A stretch of 64,000 nucleotides of DNA from an uncultured Prochlorococcus sp. (GCA_902527105.1 CABZNT010000001.1:1-64000), one strand, 5' to 3'; numbered from the stretch's first letter, positions 56,804-64,000 are shown. Notes: generated from the letters alone by a model not told the origin. Numbers and translations are program-made.

Positions 56804-57037
56804 ATGATTAATGTAAATCCTTCAAAATGGGAATATCTAAAAGAATCTATTCTAAAACGAAAACGTACAAAGATTTGTATTACTTGCAATCACTTTCGCT
56901 ACAGCACTACAGAAACTATTGCTACTATCTTGATCTGTCCAAAATACGAAAAACGCATACCACAGGGTGATCATTTACTTAAAGGCTGTGAGTATTGGCA
57001 AAAAAATAGGACGATATTTTCCCCTGAAGCATCTTAA
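56804..57037 (+). CDS. Hypothetical Cys-rich small protein
   Basis: This 77-aa basic protein has four Cys, CITCNHF and then CPKYE and GCEYW, spaced like a small zinc site (CxxC...C...C). It follows copy 2 after 2 nt and is likely cotranscribed from the LexA-like promoter. Function unknown. Confidence 0.55.
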   Translation: MINVNPSKWEYLKESILKRKRTKICITCNHFRYSTTETIATILICPKYEKRIPQGDHLLKGCEYWQKNRTIFSPEAS

Positions 57038-57137
57038 TTATTCTCTAATTAAACTTCTCTCGTTAGAGATATTTAATTATGTAAACAAAGCATTATTTTA
57101 TACAACTTAAAAAATTCCTTTTAAGTAATTTTAAAAT

Positions 57138-57239
57138 ATGATTCAATTCTACTTTTCCATATTTTTATTAGTAGTGCTTACATTTTTTGCACTTTTATTA
57201 GATGCACCAGAATTGGCATCTTTAATTCAAACATTTTAG
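57138..57239 (+). CDS. Small membrane peptide (33 aa)
   Basis: ATG 57138 to TAG 57239. Encodes a 33-aa peptide, almost entirely one membrane segment (FYFSIFLLVVLTFFALLL) with an acidic/amide tail. Could be a small thylakoid subunit. Function unknown. Confidence 0.45.
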   Translation: MIQFYFSIFLLVVLTFFALLLDAPELASLIQTF

Positions 57240-57533
57240 AAAATTATAAATCAGCATTTTTACTGATTTACTTTCTTAATAAGTAAGGCGTAGGTTTAAC
57301 TTGTTGAATAGGAGGGATCTAATGATTGACAGTCCACCAGAGGAGTTAAATTATAAAATTTAAATCTAGATAAAACTAATGCTAAATCTGGAATGAATCT
57401 TCTATTTGAGATTCATTCCTTATTAATTTCTTTCTAAAAAATGTAAATTATAAATATTAAATTTTAAAAGAAAAAAATCTGTTCATATTAAAGTGATTTG
57501 ATCCTTAAGTCTCTTTTTGGATAGTGGCCAACT
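57240..57533. other. Gap with perfect hairpin, no clear gene
   Basis: GGAATGAATCT/AGATTCATTCC (57390-57400 and 57409-57419) is a perfect 11-bp hairpin with an eight-base loop, followed by a partial T-rich run, so possibly a terminator. A 13-codon frame (MIDSPPEELNYKI) at 57322 has a good AGGAGG upstream, but it is too short to call. Confidence 0.4.
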
Positions 57534-57716
57534 TTACCTGAATCCAAAACCAGTTTTTTGTTCTTCTTTTTCTTCCCATTCATTAATAATTAGTTTTAGT
57601 AAACTTTTAAGTTCTGAATTCGAAGCATCAGTATCTTTTTGAAGATTTATACAAATGTTTTTTATTTCCTCAAAAGCATTATCAATTAATATTGTTTTTT
57701 GATCTGGATTAGCCAT
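57534..57716 (-). CDS. Hypothetical small protein (60 aa)
   Basis: This 60-aa acidic helical protein (TDASNSELKSLLKLIINEWEEKEEQK) lies 6 nt downstream of the 65-aa membrane protein gene. No family recognised. Confidence 0.5.
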   Translation of the reverse strand: MANPDQKTILIDNAFEEIKNICINLQKDTDASNSELKSLLKLIINEWEEKEEQKTGFGFR

Positions 57717-57722
57717 AGAATT

Positions 57723-57920
57723 TTAAAATGCTCCATTACAGTTGAACCCACTACAGTTAATAACCCTGAAAATATTCATTACAAAGTTGTGGAATCTTTC
57801 ATCATAAAAAAATGCCCAGGTCGTAAATATAGCAAAACCAGAGACAGCAAAAGCAGCATATTGAAGCCAATGTATCCCATAGCTGTCCAATCCATTTTTA
57901 TCAAAATCAGAATTACTCAA
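57723..57920 (-). CDS. Small membrane protein (65 aa)
   Basis: This 65-aa protein has one membrane segment (LQYAAFAVSGFAIFTTWAFF) and two Cys at the end (NCSGFNCNG). Cotranscribed with the 57534 gene. Function unknown. Confidence 0.5.
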   Translation of the reverse strand: MSNSDFDKNGLDSYGIHWLQYAAFAVSGFAIFTTWAFFYDERFHNFVMNIFRVINCSGFNCNGAF

Positions 57921-58021
57921 TTACTTTTTTTACTTATAATAAAAATTTTTTTTTTAAAAGGAGAGTTTGTTTTGAACGAGAGATTTATTTTTTTTCTTTA
58001 AGACCTTAATGTATTGATAGT

Positions 58022-58276
58022 TTAAATAAAACCTGGTATTATCCACCCAAAAAAACCGTAGTTTATTATCAAAGCTGAAAAACCAATCATAGCTAGTCTC
58101 CCATTTGTTATTTCGGCATTTTTCCAAAATTTACCAATGTAGTTGGTATTTTTTTTCGAATTTTTGTCTATCAAATAATTTGGTTCTAAAGGTTCCTGCA
58201 ACCTTTTGATGGCGTATAAAGAGAATTGAATCGTAATAGCGATGATAACAACTATAAAACTAGTAAGTGCATCCAT
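58022..58276 (-). CDS. High-light-inducible protein (Hli)
   Basis: This 84-aa protein has the full chlorophyll-binding helix NAEITNGRLAMIGFSALIINYG, the hallmark of Hli/SCP proteins that protect the photosystems and bind chlorophyll. It has an unusual N-terminal membrane segment (ALTSFIVVIIAITIQFSLYAI), so it is a two-helix form. Expected under high light or stress. Confidence 0.9.
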   Translation of the reverse strand: MDALTSFIVVIIAITIQFSLYAIKRLQEPLEPNYLIDKNSKKNTNYIGKFWKNAEITNGRLAMIGFSALIINYGFFGWIIPGFI

Positions 58277-58629
58277 TTTTAGAATTCATATGTGATCAAT
58301 TAGTAAGCCAAAGAGTAAATGACGTTTGTATACATCAAACATTTCCTAATTTCTGCTTTATTGACAGAGGAAACCTTTACTTGAATTATTAAAGAATGTA
58401 ACATATTTAAAAAAAATTAGTATGAATTCTTACTTTTTCTTTGGATTTCACATTTTTTAAGTACTTTACTGTTACAGTTATGTGTCAGGTCAATCCTTAG
58501 GCTAGTCTTAATTGAATTGTAGAATTAACTTTAAAGTTTTACTTTAAATCAGATAAAATATTGAAAAAATTTTATAAGGAAAATATTTTCAATGTTATTT
58601 TTTAAAATATTCTTAATAACTAGAAATTA
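58277..58629. other. Upstream region of the hli gene, no other gene seen
   Basis: 353 nt with no supportable frame on either strand. It contains the near-palindrome GTTTGTATACATCAAAC (about 58324-58340) upstream of hli, and AT-rich sequence. The promoter of the hli gene must lie at the left. Confidence 0.35.
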
Positions 58630-58749
58630 TTATTTTTGTTTGATTTCCGGAAGGTAAAACTTATTGCCTAATGTGTAACCAATTGACATCAGAACGAAAC
58701 CAATAAGTTGAGGTAAATGAGAATTAGCTAGAGAGATTTTTTCAATCAT
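58630..58749 (-). CDS. Small membrane protein (39 aa)
   Basis: ATG 58749 to TAA 58630. Encodes 39 aa with one membrane segment (LPQLIGFVLMSIGYTLG) and a basic end (YLPEIKQK). Function unknown. Confidence 0.5.
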   Translation of the reverse strand: MIEKISLANSHLPQLIGFVLMSIGYTLGNKFYLPEIKQK

Positions 58750-58800
58750 TTCTCAATCTATAAATTCATATACTAATAAAAATTTTTAAATACTGTAAGT

Positions 58801-58974
58801 CTATTTTCTTTTTGATTCTTTAATCTCCCCAGATTTTTTTAGTGAATTAACAAGTCTTTCATTTTCTGTTTTTAAATTTTCTAATGCAGATTTTGTAAAT
58901 TGTTCTTTAGCCTCAAATTTTGCTGAACTTATAACTTTTTTATTAGGGAGTTTTTTCTTCGGTTCTGACTTCAT
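58801..58974 (-). CDS. Small coiled-coil protein, family with 62776-62901
   Basis: ATG 58974 is preferred over the TTG 12 bp upstream. Encodes 57 aa, basic, with a helix ALENLKTENERLVNSLKKSGE. The part NERLVNSLKKSG matches NDFLVKNLKKAG in the 41-aa protein at 62776-62901, so the two are related. Function unknown. Confidence 0.5.
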   Translation of the reverse strand: MKSEPKKKLPNKKVISSAKFEAKEQFTKSALENLKTENERLVNSLKKSGEIKESKRK

Positions 58975-59074
58975 ATTAAACAGCAATTTAAAAAAATTTT
59001 AGAAGTTATTTTTTTTGAGTTAGGTATTATTTTTTACAGTTTTCTGGTTAATAATATTTGTTTACATAGACAAA

Positions 59075-59287
59075 TTAATCTTTATCTTTTGGGATCCTTA
59101 ACCATCCTGTATTCCATTCTGATTTTAGTTTTGCCCATGAGATTCTTTTAATATCTTTTTTATTTTTGGTAGGGAAAATATCAACCCATCTATCTTCATT
59201 TTTCCCACCATAAGCTTTAACTTGAAAATGCCTATTACCATTAATTGTTTTTGGTGCTGTCCAACACAAAGTAGGAGGCCATTTCAT
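59075..59287 (-). CDS. Trp-rich small protein, DUF2389/TIGR02450-like
   Basis: This 70-aa protein begins MKWPPTLCWTAPK and has HFQVKAYGG, then VDIFPTKNKKDIKRISWAKLKSEWNTGWLRI. The ending W-x2-L...W-x2-GW pattern fits the cyanobacterial Trp-rich family TIGR02450. Function unknown. Confidence 0.6.
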   Translation of the reverse strand: MKWPPTLCWTAPKTINGNRHFQVKAYGGKNEDRWVDIFPTKNKKDIKRISWAKLKSEWNTGWLRIPKDKD

Positions 59288-59311
59288 GAGAACTTTTTAA
59301 AAGTTAAAAAA

Positions 59312-59398
59312 CTAAAGGTTGCTTTGCCCAGTTAACACTAAACCATAATATGCAATCGTACCAAGGATAAGTACGATTCCTAGTATTCTAATAATCAT
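59312..59398 (-). CDS. Tiny membrane peptide (28 aa)
   Basis: ATG 59398 to TAG 59312. Encodes 28 aa, mainly one membrane segment (IIRILGIVLILGTIAYYGLVL). Very short, but the start, frame and profile are clean. Probably a real small membrane protein; not provable from one sequence. Confidence 0.4.
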   Translation of the reverse strand: MIIRILGIVLILGTIAYYGLVLTGQSNL

Positions 59399-59468
59399 GA
59401 TTTATTATTTTTAAATTCAAATTATATTAGAGAAATTTTATAAATTTGCGTTGAAGATTTAATATTTT

Positions 59469-59678
59469 CTAATTTTTCCTTTTTTTATTTCTAACTATGG
59501 ATTGGCAAGATTCAGGATCCCATTCATTCTGAATCTTGCCAATAAAATCATAAATAAATGAATCGGGACATCCAGTTTTTTTTTGAAGTTCTGAAAGTTC
59601 TTCTTTAATGAATTCATATACACTAGTTATTACCCCTAAATTTTCTTCTTGGGAGGGAGCCCATTTTTTATTCTCCAT
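59469..59678 (-). CDS. Hypothetical small protein
   Basis: This 69-aa acidic protein (EEELSELQKKTGCPDSFIYDFIGKIQNEWDPESC fragment) has two Cys. It overlaps the 59668 gene by 11 nt, so translation is coupled. Function unknown. Confidence 0.5.
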   Translation of the reverse strand: MENKKWAPSQEENLGVITSVYEFIKEELSELQKKTGCPDSFIYDFIGKIQNEWDPESCQSIVRNKKRKN

Positions 59679-59859
59679 TAATATTTTTTAAATTAATTTC
59701 CACAATATCGTAATAGGTTATTTCTCCATAATCAGCATCTGAACAACATAAATCTCCATATAGTTCCTCTAACAAATCGTACGCATCTGAATACTTATCA
59801 AAACTTTGAGCTGTTAATTCGTCATCTTTCCCATCAATTCTAATTATTTTGTAGGTCAT
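59668..59859 (-). CDS. Hypothetical small protein
   Basis: This 63-aa acidic protein (ITYDIVEINLKNINGE end, LCCSDADYGE in the middle) has adjacent Cys. First gene of the pair with 59469-59678. Function unknown. Confidence 0.5.
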   Translation of the reverse strand: MTYKIIRIDGKDDELTAQSFDKYSDAYDLLEELYGDLCCSDADYGEITYYDIVEINLKNINGE

Positions 59860-59921
59860 ATTGTACTTTGAAGCAAAAAGTATTTTTTTTGATTGATTAG
59901 ATCATCTTATAAATAAAAATC

Positions 59922-60128
59922 TTATTTAGGAGTATTAGTTGGGTAAAGCTTCTGAATTTTATTTTTCTGAATTTCTATTTTTCTTCTTTCATATTTTTTT
60001 GCCATTATTTTTCTGATAAATAATTGTGGGATAAGCCAAACTAACGCGATAGCTATAGCCATGAAAGCAGGATTTCTCCACGTTAACCTAATAATCTCTT
60101 GTATAAATTCTTGATTAAAAGTTTCCAT
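59922..60128 (-). CDS. Small membrane protein
   Basis: This 68-aa protein has a membrane segment (AFMAIAIALVWLIPQLFI) and then a basic tail (KKYERRKIEIQKNKIQ). Function unknown. Confidence 0.5.
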   Translation of the reverse strand: METFNQEFIQEIIRLTWRNPAFMAIAIALVWLIPQLFIRKIMAKKYERRKIEIQKNKIQKLYPTNTPK

Positions 60129-60303
60129 ACATTAAAATTTGATGATAAAAAATATCTTTGCTTTCTTTTATAAAATCTTTTAAATTTCATAATCCATCAT
60201 AACCTTAAAAAATCCAATAAGGAATTTTATAAATTTTTTGTTTTTCTAGTTCGTTTTCTTTTATATTTGGATTTAGATTAATTTTTTATTTTTTAGTTTA
60301 GAG

Positions 60304-60969
60304 ATGTCGACTTATCTAATTACAGGATCAAATAGGGGTATTGGATTAGAACTATGTAGGCAAATTCATAAGAGGGGAGATAATGTAATTGCAACGTGTA
60401 GGAAAGCTTCAAAAGAACTTAGAGATTTAGGAGTGAGAATTGAAGAGAATATAGAAATTTCTTCAGATGAATCGATAACAAATTTGTGTAAAAAACTATC
60501 TGGAGTTAATTTAGACTGCTTAATTCATAATGCAGGAATTTATGAATATAATTCTTTCGAAAACTTAGAAAAGAAAAGTATTTTGCGTCAATTTGAAGTC
60601 AATGCATTAAGCCCAATATGTATGACTCAATCACTTAAACATCTTTTAAAAAGATCTTCTAAAGTTGCTTTTATCACAAGTAGAATGGGATCTATTGAAG
60701 ATAATACATCAGGAAGTTCTTATGGTTACAGGATGTCTAAGGCCGCCTTGTCCATGGCAGCAAAATCACTTTCAATAGATTTAACAAGGGAAGATATTTA
60801 TGTAGCTATTTTGCATCCTGGGTTAGTGAGTACAAGAATGACTGGCTTTACAAGAAATGGAATTAGTCCTGAAGAATCAGCAAATGGCCTTTTAAAACGG
60901 ATTGATTCTTTAAATAAAAATAACTCGGGTACGTTTTGGCATGCCAACGGAGAAGTTTTGCCTTGGTAA
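60304..60969 (+). CDS. Short-chain dehydrogenase/reductase
   Basis: This 221-aa SDR has the N-terminal TGSNRGIGLELCRQ, NAGIYEYN, catalytic Ser in ITSRMGS and YxxxK in YGYRMSKAALSMA. Length and layout fit a classical cytoplasmic SDR of the C-factor type. Substrate unknown. It is the only normal-sized enzyme gene in this stretch of the island. Confidence 0.88.
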   Translation: MSTYLITGSNRGIGLELCRQIHKRGDNVIATCRKASKELRDLGVRIEENIEISSDESITNLCKKLSGVNLDCLIHNAGIYEYNSFENLEKKSILRQFEVNALSPICMTQSLKHLLKRSSKVAFITSRMGSIEDNTSGSSYGYRMSKAALSMAAKSLSIDLTREDIYVAILHPGLVSTRMTGFTRNGISPEESANGLLKRIDSLNKNNSGTFWHANGEVLPW

Positions 60970-61101
60970 TATCAATTCATTTATATTGAAGAGATTTATA
61001 TCTTTAATTTGTTAAAAAAATTTTAAATTTTTAACGAATTTCTTCCCTTGTTAAATTCTTTTGGTTATCTTTAAAAAAACATTAGTAAAGGAGGTGATTC
61101 A

Positions 61102-61224
61102 TTGTCGTATCTACCGAAAAATGCGGTTAACATAGAGGCCGTGAATTCAGTATCTTCATCACATTCATCGGTCTCTATTTCTTTTATTAAGAAAAAAGGT
61201 TTTATAATCAATAGGTTTATATAA
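61102..61224 (+). CDS. Short gene with exceptionally strong Shine-Dalgarno (40 aa)
   Basis: TTG 61102 is preceded at 61087-61098 by AAAGGAGGTGAT, fully complementary to the 3' end of 16S rRNA. The frame encodes 40 aa, Ser-rich in the middle (AVNSVSSSHSSVSIS) and basic at the end (IKKKGFIINRFI), with its own terminator. Function unknown. Confidence 0.55.
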   Translation: MSYLPKNAVNIEAVNSVSSSHSSVSISFIKKKGFIINRFI

Positions 61225-61246
61225 ATCAGTAACTTAATAATTAAAA

Positions 61247-61281
61247 GCTCTGCATCCCAAGAGGTTGCAGAGTTTTTTTTT
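61247..61281 (+). terminator. Rho-independent terminator of the 40-aa gene
   Basis: CTCTGCA pairs with TGCAGAG around a ten-base region, followed by nine U. Strong + strand terminator 23 nt past the stop. Confidence 0.88.
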
Positions 61282-61309
61282 GAATTTTAATAATCTTTCA
61301 AATTGTACT

Positions 61310-61411
61310 CTATCTTTTTTGGCCGAAATAAATTAACGCTAAAAAAGATATTGTGCTTACAAAAGCGATTAAGTACCACCCAGTTGAGGAGTTGCTAACT
61401 ACTTCTGTCAT
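61310..61411 (-). CDS. Small membrane protein (33 aa), last of four-gene operon
   Basis: ATG 61411 directly follows the stop of the 29-aa gene. Encodes 33 aa with one membrane segment (WYLIAFVSTISFLALIYFG). Function unknown. Confidence 0.5.
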   Translation of the reverse strand: MTEVVSNSSTGWYLIAFVSTISFLALIYFGQKR

Positions 61412-61501
61412 TTATTTTGATTTATCCGAGGAATTGATTATTTGGGTAAATATCACAATTGATATCATTAAAAAAACTAAAAGGATGTAAGTTACGTTCA
61501 T
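61412..61501 (-). CDS. Tiny membrane peptide (29 aa)
   Basis: ATG 61501 abuts the stop of the 84-aa gene, and its TAA abuts the next ATG. Encodes 29 aa, one membrane segment (YILLVFLMISIVIFTQII). Tight zero-nt spacing on both sides argues for real coding. Confidence 0.5.
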   Translation of the reverse strand: MNVTYILLVFLMISIVIFTQIINSSDKSK

Positions 61502-61756
61502 TTATAGAAAAAAGCTAATTATCAAAAAGATTATTCCTAGAACTACCGTGACAATTGCTCCATCTACTAATAAGTCTTTCCATGTATAACTTTTAAGCAT
61601 CCTTGTTTTATCTTCTTCACTTATAAGGTTCTTTAACCACGTCCAATCTAAAAGCTTTGTCAATGCAACACCAAAAATTAAATGACCAATCAAAATACCA
61701 ACTAGATCAATTCTGGAAATATCTTTAGTAAGACCTGTAATAATAAAAAAGTCCAC
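61502..61756 (-). CDS. Small membrane protein (84 aa)
   Basis: This 84-aa protein has two membrane segments (DLVGILIGHLIFGVALTKLLDW and GAIVTVVLGIIFLIISFFL) around a charged loop (LISEEDKTRMLKSYTW). Its start overlaps the previous stop by one base. Function unknown. Confidence 0.6.
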   Translation of the reverse strand: MDFFIITGLTKDISRIDLVGILIGHLIFGVALTKLLDWTWLKNLISEEDKTRMLKSYTWKDLLVDGAIVTVVLGIIFLIISFFL

Positions 61757-61983
61757 TAGCTTTTTTCTTTATTAGATAAGGCACCACCTTCTTCTTTGTA
61801 CTTTTCCCAAGCTTCGCTTATTTTTGCTTTAGAAAAGTTTTGTTTCCCCTCAGAGAATTTATTTTTGAGGTTATTAAAACTATTAGTCAGCTCTTTTTTT
61901 GTTGGTTCATCAAGAAAGTTTGATGTTAATTTCCATATGTACCAGCTACTTGCTAGAAGAAGAATTAATCCCAGTAATTGCAT
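61756..61983 (-). CDS. Membrane-anchored small protein (75 aa)
   Basis: This 75-aa protein has an N-terminal membrane segment (MQLLGLILLLASSWYIW) and a charged helical tail (FNNLKNKFSEGKQNFSKAKISEAW). First gene of the four-gene small-membrane-protein operon. Function unknown. Confidence 0.6.
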   Translation of the reverse strand: MQLLGLILLLASSWYIWKLTSNFLDEPTKKELTNSFNNLKNKFSEGKQNFSKAKISEAWEKYKEEGGALSNKEKS

Positions 61984-62074
61984 ATTGGTTTTTTACTATG
62001 CTACAACTTTTTAAATGATTTCGATAAATTAATTTATTTAATACATACAGAATTTTTTTGACATAAATAAAAAA

Positions 62075-62230
62075 TTAAAACTTCAACCAGTGGAAAAATA
62101 TTCTATCTAGTAACCATATAGTTAAACCCCCTTCCAGGAAAGCCAACCAGTACATCCCATAATCAGAAAATCCCATTTGTTCTTTTACTGTTTTAATTAA
62201 TTTTTTATGAGCTTGAATGATATCTTTCAT
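62075..62230 (-). CDS. Small membrane protein (51 aa)
   Basis: ATG 62230 to TAA 62075. Encodes 51 aa: a basic helix (DIIQAHKKLIKTVKEQ) then GFSDYGMYWLAFLEGGLTIW, with one membrane segment and a Trp-rich end. Function unknown. Confidence 0.55.
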   Translation of the reverse strand: MKDIIQAHKKLIKTVKEQMGFSDYGMYWLAFLEGGLTIWLLDRIFFHWLKF

Positions 62231-62244
62231 GAAAAATCAAATTT

Positions 62245-62496
62245 TTAAACCTGCTGAATTTCTTTAATTAAAAACCCCTTCCCATAGCAAGATAGACATG
62301 TCTTAGTCTCATCTAAAGAAATTCTTAGAAAACCTGCTCCATTACATCTAAAACAATTTACTTTAGTGTTGGAATAGATTTTTGATTTAATTTTAGCAGC
62401 ACGATTTAAGTAAAAAACAGTTTCTTTACGACCGTTTGCCTTGGCAGCTTTGTTTAATAGCTTTTTGTAGTTGACTTTAAGTTCTTGGGTATTCAT
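62245..62496 (-). CDS. DnaJ-type zinc-finger small protein
   Basis: This 83-aa basic protein has an N-terminal helix and two CxxCxGxG-like motifs, CFRCNGAGF and CLSCYGKGF, as in the Cys-rich domain of DnaJ and thylakoid BSD2-like proteins. It probably binds one zinc and assists protein folding. It lies 14 nt upstream of the 51-aa gene on the same strand. Confidence 0.75.
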   Translation of the reverse strand: MNTQELKVNYKKLLNKAAKANGRKETVFYLNRAAKIKSKIYSNTKVNCFRCNGAGFLRISLDETKTCLSCYGKGFLIKEIQQV

Positions 62497-62775
62497 ATTT
62501 AATAGAAACTAAAAACTAACACAGGACTAGATGTTTAAAAAAATTTAAACTCTTTGAATTTCCCGTTTATATTTCTAATCTGATCCCTTACTGAGATTTT
62601 GATAATATAACTAGGATTTTTTTTTTGTGTCTGGTATAAAGAGTTTTAATTTATATATTTAATAGAAATTTTATATTTGATAAACTTAAAATTTTTTGTG
62701 ATCATTCAAGAAAATATTATTTTGCTTTAGAAATGAATATTAGAAAATTTGTTGTTTAAAAATATTTTTAAGCGA

Positions 62776-62901
62776 TTATCCAGCCTTTTTGAGGTTTTTA
62801 ACTAAAAAATCATTTTCATTAGTAAGAACTTCAAGCTTAGATTTCTCCAACTCTTTTTTGATCTCGGGATTTAAATCTTTTTTTGTCTCATTTAGATTCA
62901 T
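62776..62901 (-). CDS. Small coiled-coil protein (41 aa), relative of 58801-58974
   Basis: ATG 62901 to TAA 62776. Encodes 41 aa, charged helix (PEIKKELEKSKLEVLTNEN) and NDFLVKNLKKAG at the end, matching the 58.8 kb protein. The intergenic 62497-62775 upstream shows nothing else. Function unknown. Confidence 0.5.
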   Translation of the reverse strand: MNLNETKKDLNPEIKKELEKSKLEVLTNENDFLVKNLKKAG

Positions 62902-63435
62902 AGGATTTGTACTTAGAATTATTCAAAAGACAAATGAAATCATAGTGATCCCCAAAAAAAAATGTGGATAGTTTTTCCTTAAAAGAAGATAATATTTTAT
63001 TTTGCACATAGAAATTCAAATTTAATCAACATATTGTGGAAAACCCTGTTGAAAAACGCTTAAAAAGTGGATAACTCTTCGGGAGCATTCCCAAAACAAG
63101 CTTTTCTGGAAAACTTTTTAAGTATTAATACTTCATCAAAAAAAAATAAAATATAGTTTAAAAAGTATCATAACCTCTTGTTATAACAGTGGGATCATTA
63201 CTTTTTAAATAAGATAAAATATCTACACCAGAAGCTCATGTTGATAAAAAATTTAAAAAGTTTTTTTTTAATCATGTATCAAATTGAAAATTAAAGTGAA
63301 GAAAAATCAATCTAAACTTGAAATTTTTAATTTTTGTCATAGATGAAAAAAAATTGTTTAATTCGGTTTTCTCTATGCAAATATTTCTCAAACCTAAAAT
63401 CAATCAAATAAATTTGGTTAAGTTAATCACTCAAA
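62902..63435. other. 534-nt gap with DnaA-box-like sites, no gene
   Basis: TGTGGATAG (62963-62971), TGTGGAAAA (63035-63043, exact complement-type TTTTCCACA) and AGTGGATAA (63066-63074) share one orientation over 112 bp. The rest is AT-rich without a frame I trust. The downstream gene starts at ATG 63436. Confidence 0.4.
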
Positions 63436-63672
63436 ATGACAGAAGAAAAAAAGGATTCAAAAAAATGTTCTGGGAAGAAAAACATTATGTTTGCCTATGG
63501 TTTTATACAACTGGGTTCTAGTTTCGTATCGGCCATAGCATTAGCTGCGATCGCTTTTGGATTCTGTTCAGTAAAAAAGGAATCTAAACTTTTTAATAAA
63601 TGTGTTGCAGAAATTATTGAAGATGGCGGCACCAATTCTGAGGCCGTAAGGTATTGCAATGGGGGCAATTAA
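63436..63672 (+). CDS. Small membrane protein with C-terminal Cys motif
   Basis: This 78-aa protein has a charged N-terminus (EEKKDSKKCSGKK), one membrane segment (SSFVSAIALAAIAFGFC) and a tail KCVAEIIEDGGTNSEAVRYCNGG with paired Cys. It recalls small Prochlorococcus island proteins. Function unknown. Confidence 0.6.
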   Translation: MTEEKKDSKKCSGKKNIMFAYGFIQLGSSFVSAIALAAIAFGFCSVKKESKLFNKCVAEIIEDGGTNSEAVRYCNGGN

Positions 63673-63693
63673 AATCCCTCTCAGATTTATTAA

Positions 63694-63936
63694 ATGAATT
63701 CAACCTGTGATTTGATTATTAATTCCTTAAAAGAGGAGCCAATTGGAGAAACTGATCATTTTATTTGGTTCATAACGGATATTGGCATTGTTGCCCTTTT
63801 TAAAAGGGAGGAAAACTTTGAAACTTATAGTTCTAATGTCGAAATTGAGGCAAATAAAATTGCTTTAGATATCACTAAAGAAGAGAAAGAGTACCTCAAA
63901 ATAAAAGAGAGACAGCTTTTCTTGTTTTATTCATAA
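63694..63936 (+). CDS. Hypothetical small protein
   Basis: This 80-aa acidic protein (LKEEPIGETDHFIWFITDIGIVALFKRE, then an acidic helical half). It lies 21 nt after the 63436 gene, so an operon is likely. Function unknown. The last 64 nt of the window show no gene. Confidence 0.5.
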   Translation: MNSTCDLIINSLKEEPIGETDHFIWFITDIGIVALFKREENFETYSSNVEIEANKIALDITKEEKEYLKIKERQLFLFYS

Positions 63937-64000
63937 TCTAGGATTTAGTTCTTGATTTAGTAAGATGGCTCAAGGTTAAAGGCCGGCTCCATAATATTGT

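Noticed and set aside
57324..57334. GATTGACAGTC, matching part of the cassette repeat core
   Set aside because: Only 11 of 14 core bases match, and it falls in a short frame behind a Shine-Dalgarno; no linker or hairpin accompanies it, so it is probably coincidence.
57699..58001. 100-codon frame on the plus strand
   Set aside because: It lies opposite a well-formed 65-aa membrane protein gene (57723-57920) and has an implausible sequence.
63318..63521. 67-codon frame overlapping the 63436 gene
   Set aside because: The 63436 frame has a membrane helix and Cys motif and a clean ATG; the other frame is its shadow.

Overview
The window is a 64 kb piece of a very AT-rich, tightly packed cyanobacterial genome. 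It fits a high-light Prochlorococcus (MED4-like clade). The signs are class II B12-dependent ribonucleotide reductase, an Hli protein with the chlorophyll-binding NGRxAMIGF motif, CPP1-like and Tic20-like proteins, a POR-family paralogue, purK followed by a 6S RNA, many TTG starts, and a tail of tiny membrane-protein genes. No rRNA, CRISPR array or transposase was seen. The strain is not assigned.

Region 1 (0-20.4 kb) is core and flexible metabolism. It holds a POR-like SDR, MscS channel, isochorismatase-fold hydrolase, Fur, ArsS-like radical SAM enzyme, a glucosylglycerol-phosphate phosphatase next to a GpsA-like dehydrogenase, and methionine synthesis by direct sulfhydrylation (metY-metA) facing a SulP transporter. 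Then come FAD and GMC oxidoreductases, CbiX, a ribbon-helix-helix operon with palindromic operator candidates, GloA and a Tic20-like protein.

Region 2 (20.7-24.2 kb) is an insertion hotspot. A tRNA-Ser(UGA) is followed by a tyrosine recombinase and three small cargo genes. They are separated by exact repeats that combine a 50-bp linker at each stop codon with a terminator-like hairpin at the next start. The layout recalls tRNA-linked picocyanobacterial elements (tycheposons) and looks cassette-like.

Region 3 (24.2-49.6 kb) is mostly housekeeping: nrdJ, prfC, hslO, rsmE, phnDCE (phosphonate/phosphite import), aspC, a family-4-like uracil-DNA glycosylase lacking most Fe-S ligands, ispG, a C-terminal protease, nadA, a metallophosphoesterase with an apparent CTG start, aroB and purK, then 6S RNA and short tandem repeats.

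Region 4 (49.7-64 kb) is a genomic island of small genes. It contains a Cas4/RecB-like nuclease in a six-gene operon, a ligase consisting only of a partial LigA adenylation domain, and an Hli protein. It also has a duplicated locus in which near-identical promoters carry LexA-box-like palindromes. Each of those copies has a conserved gene overlapped, in another frame and behind the better Shine-Dalgarno, by a 26-codon hydrophobic reading frame. Over a dozen further proteins of 28-85 aa lie here, many with one membrane segment, several in tight operons. The duplicated LexA-like locus and the integrase cassette array are the strongest candidates for something undescribed.
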